From: JAXLXE01 sp046328115
Lineage (GTDB): Bacteria > Chloroflexota > UBA6077 > JACCZL01
Length of the DNA stretch: 64,000 nucleotides
NCBI GenBank assembly: GCA_046328115.1
Contig: JAXLXE010000001.1
Coordinates: 2,108,001-2,172,000 of the forward strand
Direction of reading: 5' to 3'
Positions within the stretch are counted from its first letter, which is position 1. The number at the start of each line of letters is the position of its first letter. Below, in pieces: positions 42,767 through 51,621 of the stretch. The notes below the pieces were generated by a model, which saw only the letters and a list, made by a program, of their open reading frames with translations, did no database searches and was not told the DNA's origin. A program made the position numbers and the translations under genes.

Positions 42767-43601
42767 CCGTGAGACTACCTGTTTCTCCTCGAGCGGCGGT
42801 TCCCGGCAGACCGGTGAAGCTGCGTATTCCCCGATCGTTCAACCGCCGTCGCAATTCGGCGGCGTGTCGCCAAATACCCGCAATCCCACGGGGCCGGACC
42901 TGGCCAGTCTGAGGCTACGCTGTCGCCACACGTGAACGAAGCGGTAAACGTCACGGGACCGGTGCGCCATCGTCACATGTCAGGAGCCACGTTGAGCACA
43001 GCCCGAACAGCCCGTTCCTGTCTCACGTTGGCACGAACCTACTACGGTCGGGTCTCCGCGTCATCCACCAACAGTGAGACGCTCCGTCTCATTGCGAGGG
43101 GCGGAGGCAGAGTGGCCAGCGGGAGGCGCGGTGCACGTTCCGCGCCGGCGCACGAACACACGCGGCGTGGGCCAAGACGCCTCGTTGCCGAGCTTCGAAT
43201 GGTCGGCGAGCTCGGTTTTCACCTACGCGGCCTAGCGGCGTTCAGTTGCCCGGAGGCCGGCCTGCGATTCGAGACGATCCAGCCGGGAACACTGCTCGCG
43301 GCCGCGAACGACGACACGACGCTGGCAGGCGCAATCTGTCGAGTCATCGCTTACCGGGGACGATTCGCAGTGAGCAGCGGACTCATCGCCATTAACTTGA
43401 TGATGAAAGCAACCGGACACGTCGAGATCCGACTCACCGCCAGTCTCTCCCGCGCGGGCCGCAACAGAGGGTCGCCGAGCGGAACTGACTCGTCCGCCCG
43501 CGTGAGTCCCTTCACCGCACCGCGTTGAGTACACCGCGTCGGGTTGACTCGCGCGAGCTTACTGTGCGACCATGCTCGCCTCGAAAAGGGGGGTGGGCCG
43601 A
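42767..43601. other. Long stretch without a convincing gene
   Basis: About 830 bases. A plus-strand open frame at 42932-43528 has no recognisable domain and reads like a chance frame. The part next to 42766 may be a degraded 5' end of the interrupted gene. A small hairpin (TGAGACG-CTC-CGTCTCA) lies at 43075-43091. The ribosome site for the FecR gene is GGGGGGTGG at 43588-43596. Confidence 0.5.
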
Positions 43602-44762
43602 ATGCAATGCTCGCTCGAACGCGGAGTCCTCACGCTGGTGGCCTTCCTGGTGGCAGCATTCGCGCCGATGATGGGTGGGCCGGCGAGTGCGCAGGTGCAG
43701 GAAGGCGCCACCATGACCGTGCTGCGCGGCGAAGTGGCGGTGATTCGGCCAGATGGGAGCGCGTCGCAGCCGGCGCCCACTGGCACGCTGGTCCGGCGCG
43801 GCGACGAGATCAGGACCGTAGGTCGCTCTGGCGCGCTGATCACCTTCTTCATCGGCACCGAGCTGGAGATGGGTGAGGACACGGCCCTGGTTGTGGACGA
43901 GATCAGCAATCGCGACGGCGTGATCAACGTTTCCCTAAAGCAGTCGTTCGGCGCCACGCTCAACCGCGTCTCGGCACTCACGGATCCGCGGTCCGTTTAC
44001 CGCGTGGACGCCGGCGGCGCGGTTGCCCTGGTTCGAGGCACACAGTTCCTCATCGTCGGACCTACGGCGGATGGCCTGGTGGCAATTGCCTGCATGGAGG
44101 ACTGTGATAGCCGCACCACATTCGCCGGCTGTCCACTTAGCCCTTTCACCGGATACACGCTCCAGGTCGAGAACCATGCGCCCGTGTCCCAGTGCGTGTC
44201 TTACGCGGTTCGCTCCGGCTACTGGGCATCCGCCAACGACGCGCTGACCGCCGCGGAACAGGACTTGCAGGGGTCGGTGAACGGCGTGCCCGCCGGTCAG
44301 GCGCCGCGGGGCAATCCCAACAGCCGCGGCACCACCAAAGACCGTGATGAACGCAACCGCGATCCGCAGATTGAGACCAACACACCGCTCCCGCCCGGCA
44401 CCGTGGCGCCCTGTGGCGTGAACACCGTGAGCGGCGGCTTCGGCGTGACTACCACGGTGCACCAGCTCGGGGCAACGAGTGGGAGCTTCCCGTTTAGCTA
44501 CGATGCGTTCAGCATTCCGGACAAATTCGAGGTCGTGTACCAGGGCACCACGGTCTTCACCACGGGCGGCTTCGTCTCCGGCAGCGGCTCCGCGGTCATC
44601 CCGTTCTCTGGCACGGACGGCTTCGTCACGGTGATCGTAACCGGCAGCACCGTCGGAACGGCGTGGAACTATCAGGTGTCCTGCCCGGGAACCACCAGCG
44701 GGGCATCCGTGACCCCCACTCCCCAGCCGCAGGGATCGAGCGCGCGCCCGCCCACGCGCTGA
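43602..44762 (+). CDS. Secreted FecR-domain protein
   Basis: A 386-residue exported protein. The signal peptide is about residues 1-31 (LERGVLTLVAFLVAAFAPMM, then ASAQ). A FecR-type domain follows: VQEGATMTVLRGEVAVIRPDG, RRGDEIRTVGRSGALITFFIG and VRGTQFLIVG. Two cysteine clusters (CMEDCDS, AGCPLS) lie behind it. A Pro/Arg linker leads to a C-terminal beta domain (FSYDAFSIPDKFEVVYQGTTVF). The ATG at 43602 is chosen for GGGGGGTGG five bases upstream; an earlier ATG at 43572 is in frame but lacks one. It is a clear paralogue of the next gene. Confidence 0.82.
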   Translation: MQCSLERGVLTLVAFLVAAFAPMMGGPASAQVQEGATMTVLRGEVAVIRPDGSASQPAPTGTLVRRGDEIRTVGRSGALITFFIGTELEMGEDTALVVDEISNRDGVINVSLKQSFGATLNRVSALTDPRSVYRVDAGGAVALVRGTQFLIVGPTADGLVAIACMEDCDSRTTFAGCPLSPFTGYTLQVENHAPVSQCVSYAVRSGYWASANDALTAAEQDLQGSVNGVPAGQAPRGNPNSRGTTKDRDERNRDPQIETNTPLPPGTVAPCGVNTVSGGFGVTTTVHQLGATSGSFPFSYDAFSIPDKFEVVYQGTTVFTTGGFVSGSGSAVIPFSGTDGFVTVIVTGSTVGTAWNYQVSCPGTTSGASVTPTPQPQGSSARPPTR

Positions 44763-44831
44763 TGCTTGACGGGCGGGGTCGCCAGGGATCATCCTTGCGG
44801 CCCCGCCCCGAAACCAGCCGGGGCCCGGGCG

Positions 44832-46685
44832 ATGGGAGCGGCCGTTTTGACAGCTCGGCGACCTGGTGTCGGCCAACGCGTGTGGGCATTGCTACTTGCC
44901 GCGTTGCTCGCCTTGCCCGTTCCGGCGGCCGCGCAGGTCCAGGACGGCGCCACGCTCACAGTGCTCCGGGGCCAGGTGGCAGTCGTTCGATCGGACGGTT
45001 CCGCGGTGCAGCCAGCGCCGAGCGGCACGGTGGTACGCGCGGGTGACGAGATCCGCACCCTCACCAAGGCGGGCGCTCTCATCACGTTCTTTGTCGGCAC
45101 TGAGATCGAGATGGGCGAGGACACGGTGATCCAGGTGGAACAGGTGAACGTCCAGTCTGGCGCCGTTAATGTGTCGCTCAAGCAGGTCGTCGGGATGACG
45201 CTCAATCGAGTCACCGCGTTGTCGGATCCCCGTTCTAGCTACCGCATCGACGCGGGCGGAGCGGTGGCGGTGGTCCGGGGCACCACGTTCCTGATGTTTG
45301 GACCCACACCTGACGGTTTCGCTGGCATCGTGTGCCTGAGCGACTGCGACAGCCAGACCACGTTTGCCGGGTGCCGCATGGCGCAGAACCTGGGCTACTG
45401 GGTGGAGGTGGCCCGAAACCAGGTGGTCTCGGAATGCCAGGCCTTCGTCCCTCACGGCGGGTTCTGGAACGGCGCGGCGGAGGCGATCACCAGCGCCGCC
45501 CAGGCCGCCCAGGGAACCGTTCTGGGGGTGCCCCCGGGTCAGCTACCGGGCGGCAGTCGACAAGAGCTTGAGGCGAAGATCCGCCAGGCCCTGCGCGAGC
45601 CAGATCGTCCGCCCACCGCCGCGAGCGGTAGCGGCGATCCGTGTGCGCCAACGGAGGCTCCCCCACCTGGCGGCACCACGATATCCGTGGGTGGCGTGAG
45701 CCGATTCGAGGGCAACGCAGGCACCCAGACGTTCCAATTTCCGGTCAGCCTATCCGCCAGCAGCGCGCAGGTGGTGACCGTCCAGTACGCCACGCAAAAC
45801 GGTACCGCCACCGCCGGGAGCGACTACACGGCGACCAGCGGCACGCTCAGCTTTGCGCCCGGCGTAACCAACCAGAATGTGAACGTCCAGGTGAGCGGTG
45901 ACACGGTGGTCGAGCCAGACGAGACATTTACACTGCAGTTTGCAAATCCGACCAACGCCACGTTCTCCGGCAGCTCGCTGGCGACCGGTACCATCCGCAA
46001 CGATGACGGCCCTCCAGACCTCCGGGTGTTCCCCGCGTTCGTCACGGAGGGGAACACGGGCACCACCAACCTGGTATTCCTCGCGATTTTGAACCGGCCC
46101 GCAATCACAACGGTTGCGGTCAACTACAGCACGAGCGACGGCACCGCAACCGCGGGCTCCGACTACGCGGCTAGCGGCGGCACGGCGGTCATCAACGTGG
46201 GCCTCCTCACCACCACGATCAGCGTTCCAGTCTCCGGGGACGTGGCGATTGAGCCGGATGAGACGCTGTTCCTGAATCTCTCAGGCGCCGTTGGCGCGAA
46301 CCTGCTGACCACCCAGACCATCGGACTTATCGCGGATGACGACGGCCCGATCACCGTATCAGTACAACCCGGCTTCGCCACGGAGGGCGGATGCGGCTCC
46401 ACGAGCACGCTCCAGTTCCTCGTCACGCTGAACCGCACGTCCACCAGCCCCGTGACGGTCCAGTACGCCACCAGCAACGGCAGCGCCACGGCAGGCGCCG
46501 ACTACACCGCGGCCAGCGGTACGGCCACCATCCCAGCGGGATCGCTCAGCGCGACTGTGACCGTGGCGATCACACCAGATACAACGGCAGAGCCGGTGGA
46601 GACCTTCAACCTGACGTTGTCAAACCCAACCAACGCCGTGATCGGCACCGGCACGGCCACCGGGACCATCTTCGACGACGACTAG
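44832..46685 (+). CDS. Secreted FecR-domain protein with three Calx-beta repeats
   Basis: A 617-residue exported protein. Signal peptide VWALLLAALLALPVPAAAQ. A FecR domain at about residues 36-152 (VQDGATLTVLRGQVAVVRSDG; RAGDEIRTLTKAGALITFFVG; VRGTTFLMFG) is closely similar to that of the protein at 43602. A Pro-rich linker follows, then three Calx-beta domains at about 280-392, 394-504 and 505-617. Each ends with a DETF or VETF strand and an NDDG or DDDG metal-binding turn. Calx-beta domains bind calcium and often mediate adhesion. The start is ATG 44832; a longer frame from 44766 adds no signal. It is probably a surface protein. Confidence 0.85.
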   Translation: MGAAVLTARRPGVGQRVWALLLAALLALPVPAAAQVQDGATLTVLRGQVAVVRSDGSAVQPAPSGTVVRAGDEIRTLTKAGALITFFVGTEIEMGEDTVIQVEQVNVQSGAVNVSLKQVVGMTLNRVTALSDPRSSYRIDAGGAVAVVRGTTFLMFGPTPDGFAGIVCLSDCDSQTTFAGCRMAQNLGYWVEVARNQVVSECQAFVPHGGFWNGAAEAITSAAQAAQGTVLGVPPGQLPGGSRQELEAKIRQALREPDRPPTAASGSGDPCAPTEAPPPGGTTISVGGVSRFEGNAGTQTFQFPVSLSASSAQVVTVQYATQNGTATAGSDYTATSGTLSFAPGVTNQNVNVQVSGDTVVEPDETFTLQFANPTNATFSGSSLATGTIRNDDGPPDLRVFPAFVTEGNTGTTNLVFLAILNRPAITTVAVNYSTSDGTATAGSDYAASGGTAVINVGLLTTTISVPVSGDVAIEPDETLFLNLSGAVGANLLTTQTIGLIADDDGPITVSVQPGFATEGGCGSTSTLQFLVTLNRTSTSPVTVQYATSNGSATAGADYTAASGTATIPAGSLSATVTVAITPDTTAEPVETFNLTLSNPTNAVIGTGTATGTIFDDD

Positions 46686-46710
46686 GCTGGAGGGAAGTAG
46701 GCCCCCGGCC

Positions 46711-47874
46711 TCACCGCGCCTTTGCCGTGTAGGTGCCATCCACGATCTTGGTCACGTCCGGCGCCGGCTGCTTGATGGCTCCCGACTCGATCAACATATC
46801 CAGGACGGCCCGGGCGCCGGCGACGTCCACTTCGCTGGCCTTTGGGATCGCGCCCGCTCGCTCCACGTACTGCTCGTAGGCGCGACCGGCCTCCACGCTG
46901 GTGACGCCGAGCGACGTGGCGAGCAGGTCGACGGCCTCGATTTTGTTGCGCGGCTCGGCGATCCACCGATCGGCAGCGATCAGAGCACGGACGAAACGCA
47001 CAGCCACCGCCTCATTCTGGAACGCCCAGTCCGGACGGGTTGCGACGACGTCCGACTGGAACTCCGGCACCAGATCATAGGCCTGTCCCAGTAGTTTGAG
47101 CCCACTGGCCTGGAGCCGAGCGGAATACGCGGCATCCACCAACGCCGCTACGGCCGTACCGTTCATCACCGAGGCGGCCTGGAGATCCGGCTTCGGGAAC
47201 GCGAGCAGCTTCAGGTCCCCATCTGCCAGTCCACGGCTCTTGAGTGCTCGTCGCGTGAGCTGGTGCAAGGCGCCATCTGCCGGGCCCGTCCCCACGGGCT
47301 TTCCCTTGAGATCGCCGATCTGGCCGCTATCCGGTCCTCCGATGATGGCGTACGCTGCGCGGTTTACCGCCCCCGCGACTGCAATCATCTCCTGCGTGGC
47401 GCGCCCAGACGTCCAGGCCCGAGCAATCACCTCAGTCGGCAGCACCGCCATCTCGCGATTCCTGCCGCGAAGCTCCGCTGCCCCCTTCTCCACATCCTCG
47501 CGGAATCGCTCGACCTCCAGACTCTCCTGTCGGAAGAACCCGCGCTGCGCCGCAACGTCTGTCTGGAAGCTGGCGAGAGACGCGGGCGGTGCCGAAAGTC
47601 GCACGCGGGCAACAGGCACTGGGGACGGGGAGGGCGAAGGGGAGGGAGATGCGATCGGCACCGATGGCGCCGATACACTCGCGGATGGTCCCGGCGGTGT
47701 GGCGGGCGACGTCTCCCCGGATGGAGCTGGTGGCGGCACGCAGCCACCAGCGGCTAGCACCATGAGTGCGAAGCCGGTCGCCGCGAACATGCGACGAAAG
47801 GAGGCATTGGGTCCCGACTGGGGGCGTCCCAACGGTCGTATCAGCGTGGACGCCCTGCCCCGTGATCTCCACAT
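46711..47874 (-). CDS. Substrate-binding lipoprotein of ABC transporter type (NMT1/SsuA-like)
   Basis: A 387-residue exported protein. The N-terminus ends in a lipobox (LMVLAAGGC) giving an acylated Cys. A Pro/Ser-rich tether of about 60 residues leads to a periplasmic-binding-type domain: FQTDVAAQRGFFRQESLEVE, then IGDLKGKPVGTGPADGALH, and a C-terminal lobe DVVATRPDWAFQNEAVAVRF. It resembles the aliphatic sulfonate/nitrate/thiamine-precursor family. No permease or ATPase gene is adjacent. The ATG at 47790 would give a standard shorter signal; the longer start at 47874 is reported. The ligand is unknown. Confidence 0.8.
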   Translation of the reverse strand: MWRSRGRASTLIRPLGRPQSGPNASFRRMFAATGFALMVLAAGGCVPPPAPSGETSPATPPGPSASVSAPSVPIASPSPSPSPSPVPVARVRLSAPPASLASFQTDVAAQRGFFRQESLEVERFREDVEKGAAELRGRNREMAVLPTEVIARAWTSGRATQEMIAVAGAVNRAAYAIIGGPDSGQIGDLKGKPVGTGPADGALHQLTRRALKSRGLADGDLKLLAFPKPDLQAASVMNGTAVAALVDAAYSARLQASGLKLLGQAYDLVPEFQSDVVATRPDWAFQNEAVAVRFVRALIAADRWIAEPRNKIEAVDLLATSLGVTSVEAGRAYEQYVERAGAIPKASEVDVAGARAVLDMLIESGAIKQPAPDVTKIVDGTYTAKAR

Positions 47875-47964
47875 GTTGACGGGAGGAATTGTATCTGGTG
47901 ACGTAAGTCCCAGAGTTCCCGTTTAGCCGCCAGATGCGCGGCAGTGAGCCGCCGGGGGCGTGCG

Positions 47965-47970
47965 TATAAT
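47965..47970 (+). promoter_or_regulatory. Consensus -10 box of lon
   Basis: TATAAT, 53 bases upstream of the lon ATG. The -35 at the expected spacing (around 47942) is poor, so the box alone carries the call. Confidence 0.55.
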
Positions 47971-48023
47971 AGCCCCGCCCGGCCGTCCGCCGGAGCCCCA
48001 GATGCCCTCGGGGCCGAGGCACC

Positions 48024-50381
48024 ATGCCGCGTCGCAAGCGAAAGTCAGCCCCCGCTGACTTACCCGTCCTACCCGTTCGGGACACCGTCCTGTTCCCGCA
48101 CGTGGTGACCCCGTTGTACATCGACCGCGACCGCTCCCTGCGCGCGATCGAGGAAGCCATGGGTACCGGACGGACGCTGCTGGTGCTCGCCCAGCGCGAT
48201 CCGGACGTGCAGCGTCCCCGCCCGGAGGACCTGTACGAGGTCGGCACGGAGGCCATCGTTGGGCGGGTGCTCAAGATGCCTGACGGGTCGACATCCGCGC
48301 TCGTCCAGGGGCAGCGACGCGTCCGCGTGGTGGGGCCTTCCAGTGATGACCAGTTTCTGAGACTGCTCGCTGAACCCGTTGAGGAGCCGCGGTACGAACG
48401 CGACGAGGTGGAGGCGCTGATGCGCGCCGTGCTCGGTTTGTACGAGAAGAGCGTACGGCTGAGTCGGACCATCCAGGATGAGCATTACGTCGCGGCCATG
48501 AACATCGATGAGCCGGGCTGGCTGGCTGACTTCGTGGTCTCAGATCTGGACATCGCCGTGAGCAGCCGCCAGGAGGTGCTGGAGACGATCGACCCGGTGG
48601 AGCGGCTCCAGCGCGCGAGCCTGCTGCTCGCCAAGGAGCTTGACGTGCTCGAGCTCCAGAGCCGCATCCACAGCCAGGTCCAGGCCGAAGTGGACAGCCA
48701 CCAGCGCGAGTTCTTCCTCCGCGAACAGATCAAGGCGATCCAGAAGGAGCTCGGCGAGCAAGACTCCCACACTCGTGAGCTCGCCCGCCTGCGCGAGAAG
48801 ATCGAGGCGGCTGGGCTGCCCACCGCCGCGCGCGAGCGGGCGGATGAGGAGCTAGACCGCATGGCCGGACTCCCCACGATGTCGCCGGAGATCGGCATGG
48901 TGCGGGCGTACCTGGAGTGGCTGGGGGCGCTGCCCTGGAGCACCACGACCACAGACAATCTGGACGTGGACCACGCAGCCCGAGTGTTGGAGCGGAACCA
49001 CCACGGTCTGGCCAGCGTGAAGGACCGGATACTCGAATACATCGCCGTGCGGAAGCTGGCGGCTGATCGCATGCGGAGTCCGATCCTCTGTTTTGTGGGA
49101 CCTCCGGGGGTGGGAAAGACCAGCCTGGGTCGATCCGTCGCGGAGGCGCTGGGACGAAAGTTCGCGCGCGTCTCGCTGGGGGGCGTACGCGACGAGGCCG
49201 AGATCCGCGGACACCGCCGCACGTACATCGGGTCGTTGCCTGGCCGCATTATCCAGACCATGCGGACCGCCGGCAGTGCCAACCCGGTCTTTGTGCTGGA
49301 CGAGATCGACAAGCTCGGTCTGGACTTTCGCGGCGACCCCTCCTCTGCGCTCCTGGAGGTGCTTGATCCAGAGCAGAATAGCGCGTTCTCCGACCACTAC
49401 CTGGAAGTGCCCTTTGACCTCTCGCGCGTGATGTTCATCGCCACCGCGAACATGCTTGACCCGGTCCCCGCCGCGCTTCGCGATCGGATGGAGGTCATCG
49501 AGCTCTCTGGCTATATCGAGGACGAGAAGGTGGCGATAGCCCGCCGCTTCCTGGTGCCGCGACAGATCCGCGAACACGGGCTGCGAGCGTCTCAGCTCCG
49601 CCTGCCGGAGGCGACCCTACGCCAGGTCGTGCGCGAATACACGCGCGAGGCGGGGGTCAGAAACCTGGAGCGCCACATCGGAACGATCTGTCGCAAGGTG
49701 GCGCGCAAGGTGGCCACGGGCGACCCACCCAGACCCACGATCAGCGCCCGCGGACTTGCGGAGTGGCTGGGTCCCGCCAGATACCGCCACAACGCGGCGG
49801 AGCTCCAGGACCAGATCGGCGTGGCCACGGGGGTGTCGTGGACGCCGGTGGGCGGCGACGTGATGACCGTTGAGACCACGCTCATGACGGGCAAGGGGCA
49901 GCTCACGCTGACCGGCCAGCTTGGGGACGTCATGAAAGAGTCCGCACAGGCCGCGCTCAGCTATGCGCGGGCCCGGGCCCACGAGCTCGGCGTGGCGGAC
50001 CGCTTCTACGAGAACACGGACATCCACATCCACGTGCCCGCCGGTGCCATTCCAAAGGACGGCCCGTCCGCCGGCATCACCATGGCAACCGCGCTGCTCT
50101 CCGCCCTCACACGGCGACCGGCGCACCGCCAGGTGGCAATGACCGGCGAGATCACCCTGCGGGGGAGGATCTTGCCCGTGGGCGGCGTGCGCGAGAAGGT
50201 GATAGCCGCGCACCGCGCCGGCATGAAGACATTTGTGCTGCCGCAGGACAATCTGGTGGACCTTGACGAAGTGCCCGTCAACGCCCGCCGCGGCCTGGAT
50301 TTTGTGCCCGTGGCCACGATGGATCAGGTTCTGCGTGTGGCGCTGGGCAAGCAGGCGCGCACGACACCCTCGGCGCGGTAG
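48024..50381 (+). CDS. lon: ATP-dependent protease Lon
   Basis: A 785-residue cytoplasmic protease. The N-terminal substrate-binding domain begins with LPVLPVRDTVLFPHVVTPLYI. The AAA+ module has Walker A GPPGVGKTSLGRS (about residues 357-364) and Walker B VFVLDEIDKLG. The protease domain shows PKDGPSAGIT with catalytic Ser682 and Lys725 in REKV, 43 residues apart as in other Lon proteases. It degrades misfolded and regulatory proteins. The length fits the bacterial LonA form. It follows a TATAAT box and diverges from the lipoprotein gene upstream. Confidence 0.97.
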   Translation: MPRRKRKSAPADLPVLPVRDTVLFPHVVTPLYIDRDRSLRAIEEAMGTGRTLLVLAQRDPDVQRPRPEDLYEVGTEAIVGRVLKMPDGSTSALVQGQRRVRVVGPSSDDQFLRLLAEPVEEPRYERDEVEALMRAVLGLYEKSVRLSRTIQDEHYVAAMNIDEPGWLADFVVSDLDIAVSSRQEVLETIDPVERLQRASLLLAKELDVLELQSRIHSQVQAEVDSHQREFFLREQIKAIQKELGEQDSHTRELARLREKIEAAGLPTAARERADEELDRMAGLPTMSPEIGMVRAYLEWLGALPWSTTTTDNLDVDHAARVLERNHHGLASVKDRILEYIAVRKLAADRMRSPILCFVGPPGVGKTSLGRSVAEALGRKFARVSLGGVRDEAEIRGHRRTYIGSLPGRIIQTMRTAGSANPVFVLDEIDKLGLDFRGDPSSALLEVLDPEQNSAFSDHYLEVPFDLSRVMFIATANMLDPVPAALRDRMEVIELSGYIEDEKVAIARRFLVPRQIREHGLRASQLRLPEATLRQVVREYTREAGVRNLERHIGTICRKVARKVATGDPPRPTISARGLAEWLGPARYRHNAAELQDQIGVATGVSWTPVGGDVMTVETTLMTGKGQLTLTGQLGDVMKESAQAALSYARARAHELGVADRFYENTDIHIHVPAGAIPKDGPSAGITMATALLSALTRRPAHRQVAMTGEITLRGRILPVGGVREKVIAAHRAGMKTFVLPQDNLVDLDEVPVNARRGLDFVPVATMDQVLRVALGKQARTTPSAR

Positions 50382-50390
50382 ACGCGTTCA

Positions 50391-50427
50391 CTTCAGAGGG
50401 CAGCGGCCATGCGCCGAGGCCCTGAAG
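50391..50427. terminator. Imperfect hairpin between lon and the TPR gene
   Basis: CTTC and AGGGC pair with GCCCT and GAAG, with a 2-base bulge. It lies between convergent stops at 50381 and 50447. Confidence 0.35.
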
Positions 50428-50446
50428 ACGCCGAACGGACGAGCGT

Positions 50447-51268
50447 CTAGCGCTCATCTCCCATGTCGGAGTCATCAGCGATGGGCGTCTCTTCCATGCT
50501 GGCGTCCGCGGCGTCCGCGTCCGGCTCCAGCTCTTCCATGCTCTCCTCTTCCTCATCCTCGTCGAAGTCGCGGAAGACGGAGTCACGCGTGTACGAGCGG
50601 ATGTCTGCTGGGGCCTGGGTGGGGAACGACGGGCGTGACCGCATGCTGGGGTGGCGGAACACCTCTCGGATGATCACGCGGACGTGGGATTCGTCGATCG
50701 ACGTGATAGCCGCGGCGTAGCGGTTGCCGATCTCAGCCAGCTTCAGGACCCGCTGGGCGAGTTTGGGCTCAAGCTGGCCTACCGTCTGGCCGGTCTGGGC
50801 CACTAGCTGGACCAGTCCGCCGGCGATCCGGAGCTCCAGCTTGTCTCCCGGCGCCAACGTGGCAATCGTGTTGAAGCGCGGCCGATCCACCAGGTCCGTC
50901 ACCGCTGTTTTGCCGCTCTCCTCGATAAACAGGCGCGGATCCACAACGGCGGCAGCCGGAGGGGGCGATCCCGCCGCCACGTCCTGGATGAGCTGCTCCA
51001 GGCGGCTCAGGTTCTTCGCCGCGATGGTGTTGCTGGGATCCAGCCGTGCCGCCTCCTGGTAGGCCTCTCGCGACTCCGCATACCGCCCCAGCTCCATCAG
51101 CGCCTTACCAAGGCGGTTGTGCGAGTCTACGTCCTCAGGGAACAGCTCCAGCAGCTCTCGATTGACGTCTGCCGCCTCCTGCCAGCGACTCTGCATAGCA
51201 AGCTGGACCGCCTTCTCCGAGCGGAGCCGCCGAATGCGCAGTCGATCTTCTGAGGGGGAGACGGCCAT
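50447..51268 (-). CDS. TPR protein with acidic C-terminal tail
   Basis: A 273-residue cytoplasmic protein. Two or more tetratricopeptide repeats lie at about residues 15-95 (ALMELGRYAESREAYQEAARLDP). A Pro/Ala linker follows, then a domain with GDKLELRIAGGLVQLV and RVIIREVFRHP. The last 45 residues are Asp/Glu-rich (DFDEDEEEESMEELEPDAD). The start is ATG at 51268, with GAGGTG six bases upstream; a GTG at 51277 is in frame but overlaps the ribosome site. Function unknown; TPRs imply a protein partner. Confidence 0.75.
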   Translation of the reverse strand: MAVSPSEDRLRIRRLRSEKAVQLAMQSRWQEAADVNRELLELFPEDVDSHNRLGKALMELGRYAESREAYQEAARLDPSNTIAAKNLSRLEQLIQDVAAGSPPPAAAVVDPRLFIEESGKTAVTDLVDRPRFNTIATLAPGDKLELRIAGGLVQLVAQTGQTVGQLEPKLAQRVLKLAEIGNRYAAAITSIDESHVRVIIREVFRHPSMRSRPSFPTQAPADIRSYTRDSVFRDFDEDEEEESMEELEPDADAADASMEETPIADDSDMGDER

Positions 51269-51454
51269 GGGGGGCACCTCAAGTCAGCGTTGCCAGCGCA
51301 TACGTGGCCGGTAAACGGTGACACCATCGTCCGCGAACAGGACGACGTAAGCGGAATTGGAGCATTATAGTCACCGCTTGAGACGCAAACAGACATTAAC
51401 GGTCTGGCTGCGAATCACAAACGCGTCTCACGCTACCGAGTGTCCCCGGTATCG

Positions 51455-51484
51455 TTGACACCCATAGGCGGGCGTGGCTATGGT
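51455..51484 (+). promoter_or_regulatory. Sigma-70-type promoter before the phytase-like gene
   Basis: TTGACA at 51455-51460 and TATGGT at 51479-51484, with an 18-base spacer. It lies about 140 bases upstream of the ATG at 51622, in the 350-base divergent region. Confidence 0.5.
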
Positions 51485-51621
51485 CATGTCGGCCTCTACG
51501 TAAGGGTCTTCGCCAGGCGAGCCCTTCAGGAGCCCCGTGAGAACAGCGAAACGGTCACCGGCTGATACGAGGTACCCGCCCGCTTCGCACGGCTCGCTCC
51601 TAGAATAGCTCGGGGTTGATC

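Noticed and set aside
42932..43528. Plus-strand open frame of 198 codons
   Set aside because: No domain, no convincing ribosome site, and a residue pattern typical of shadow frames in GC-rich DNA.
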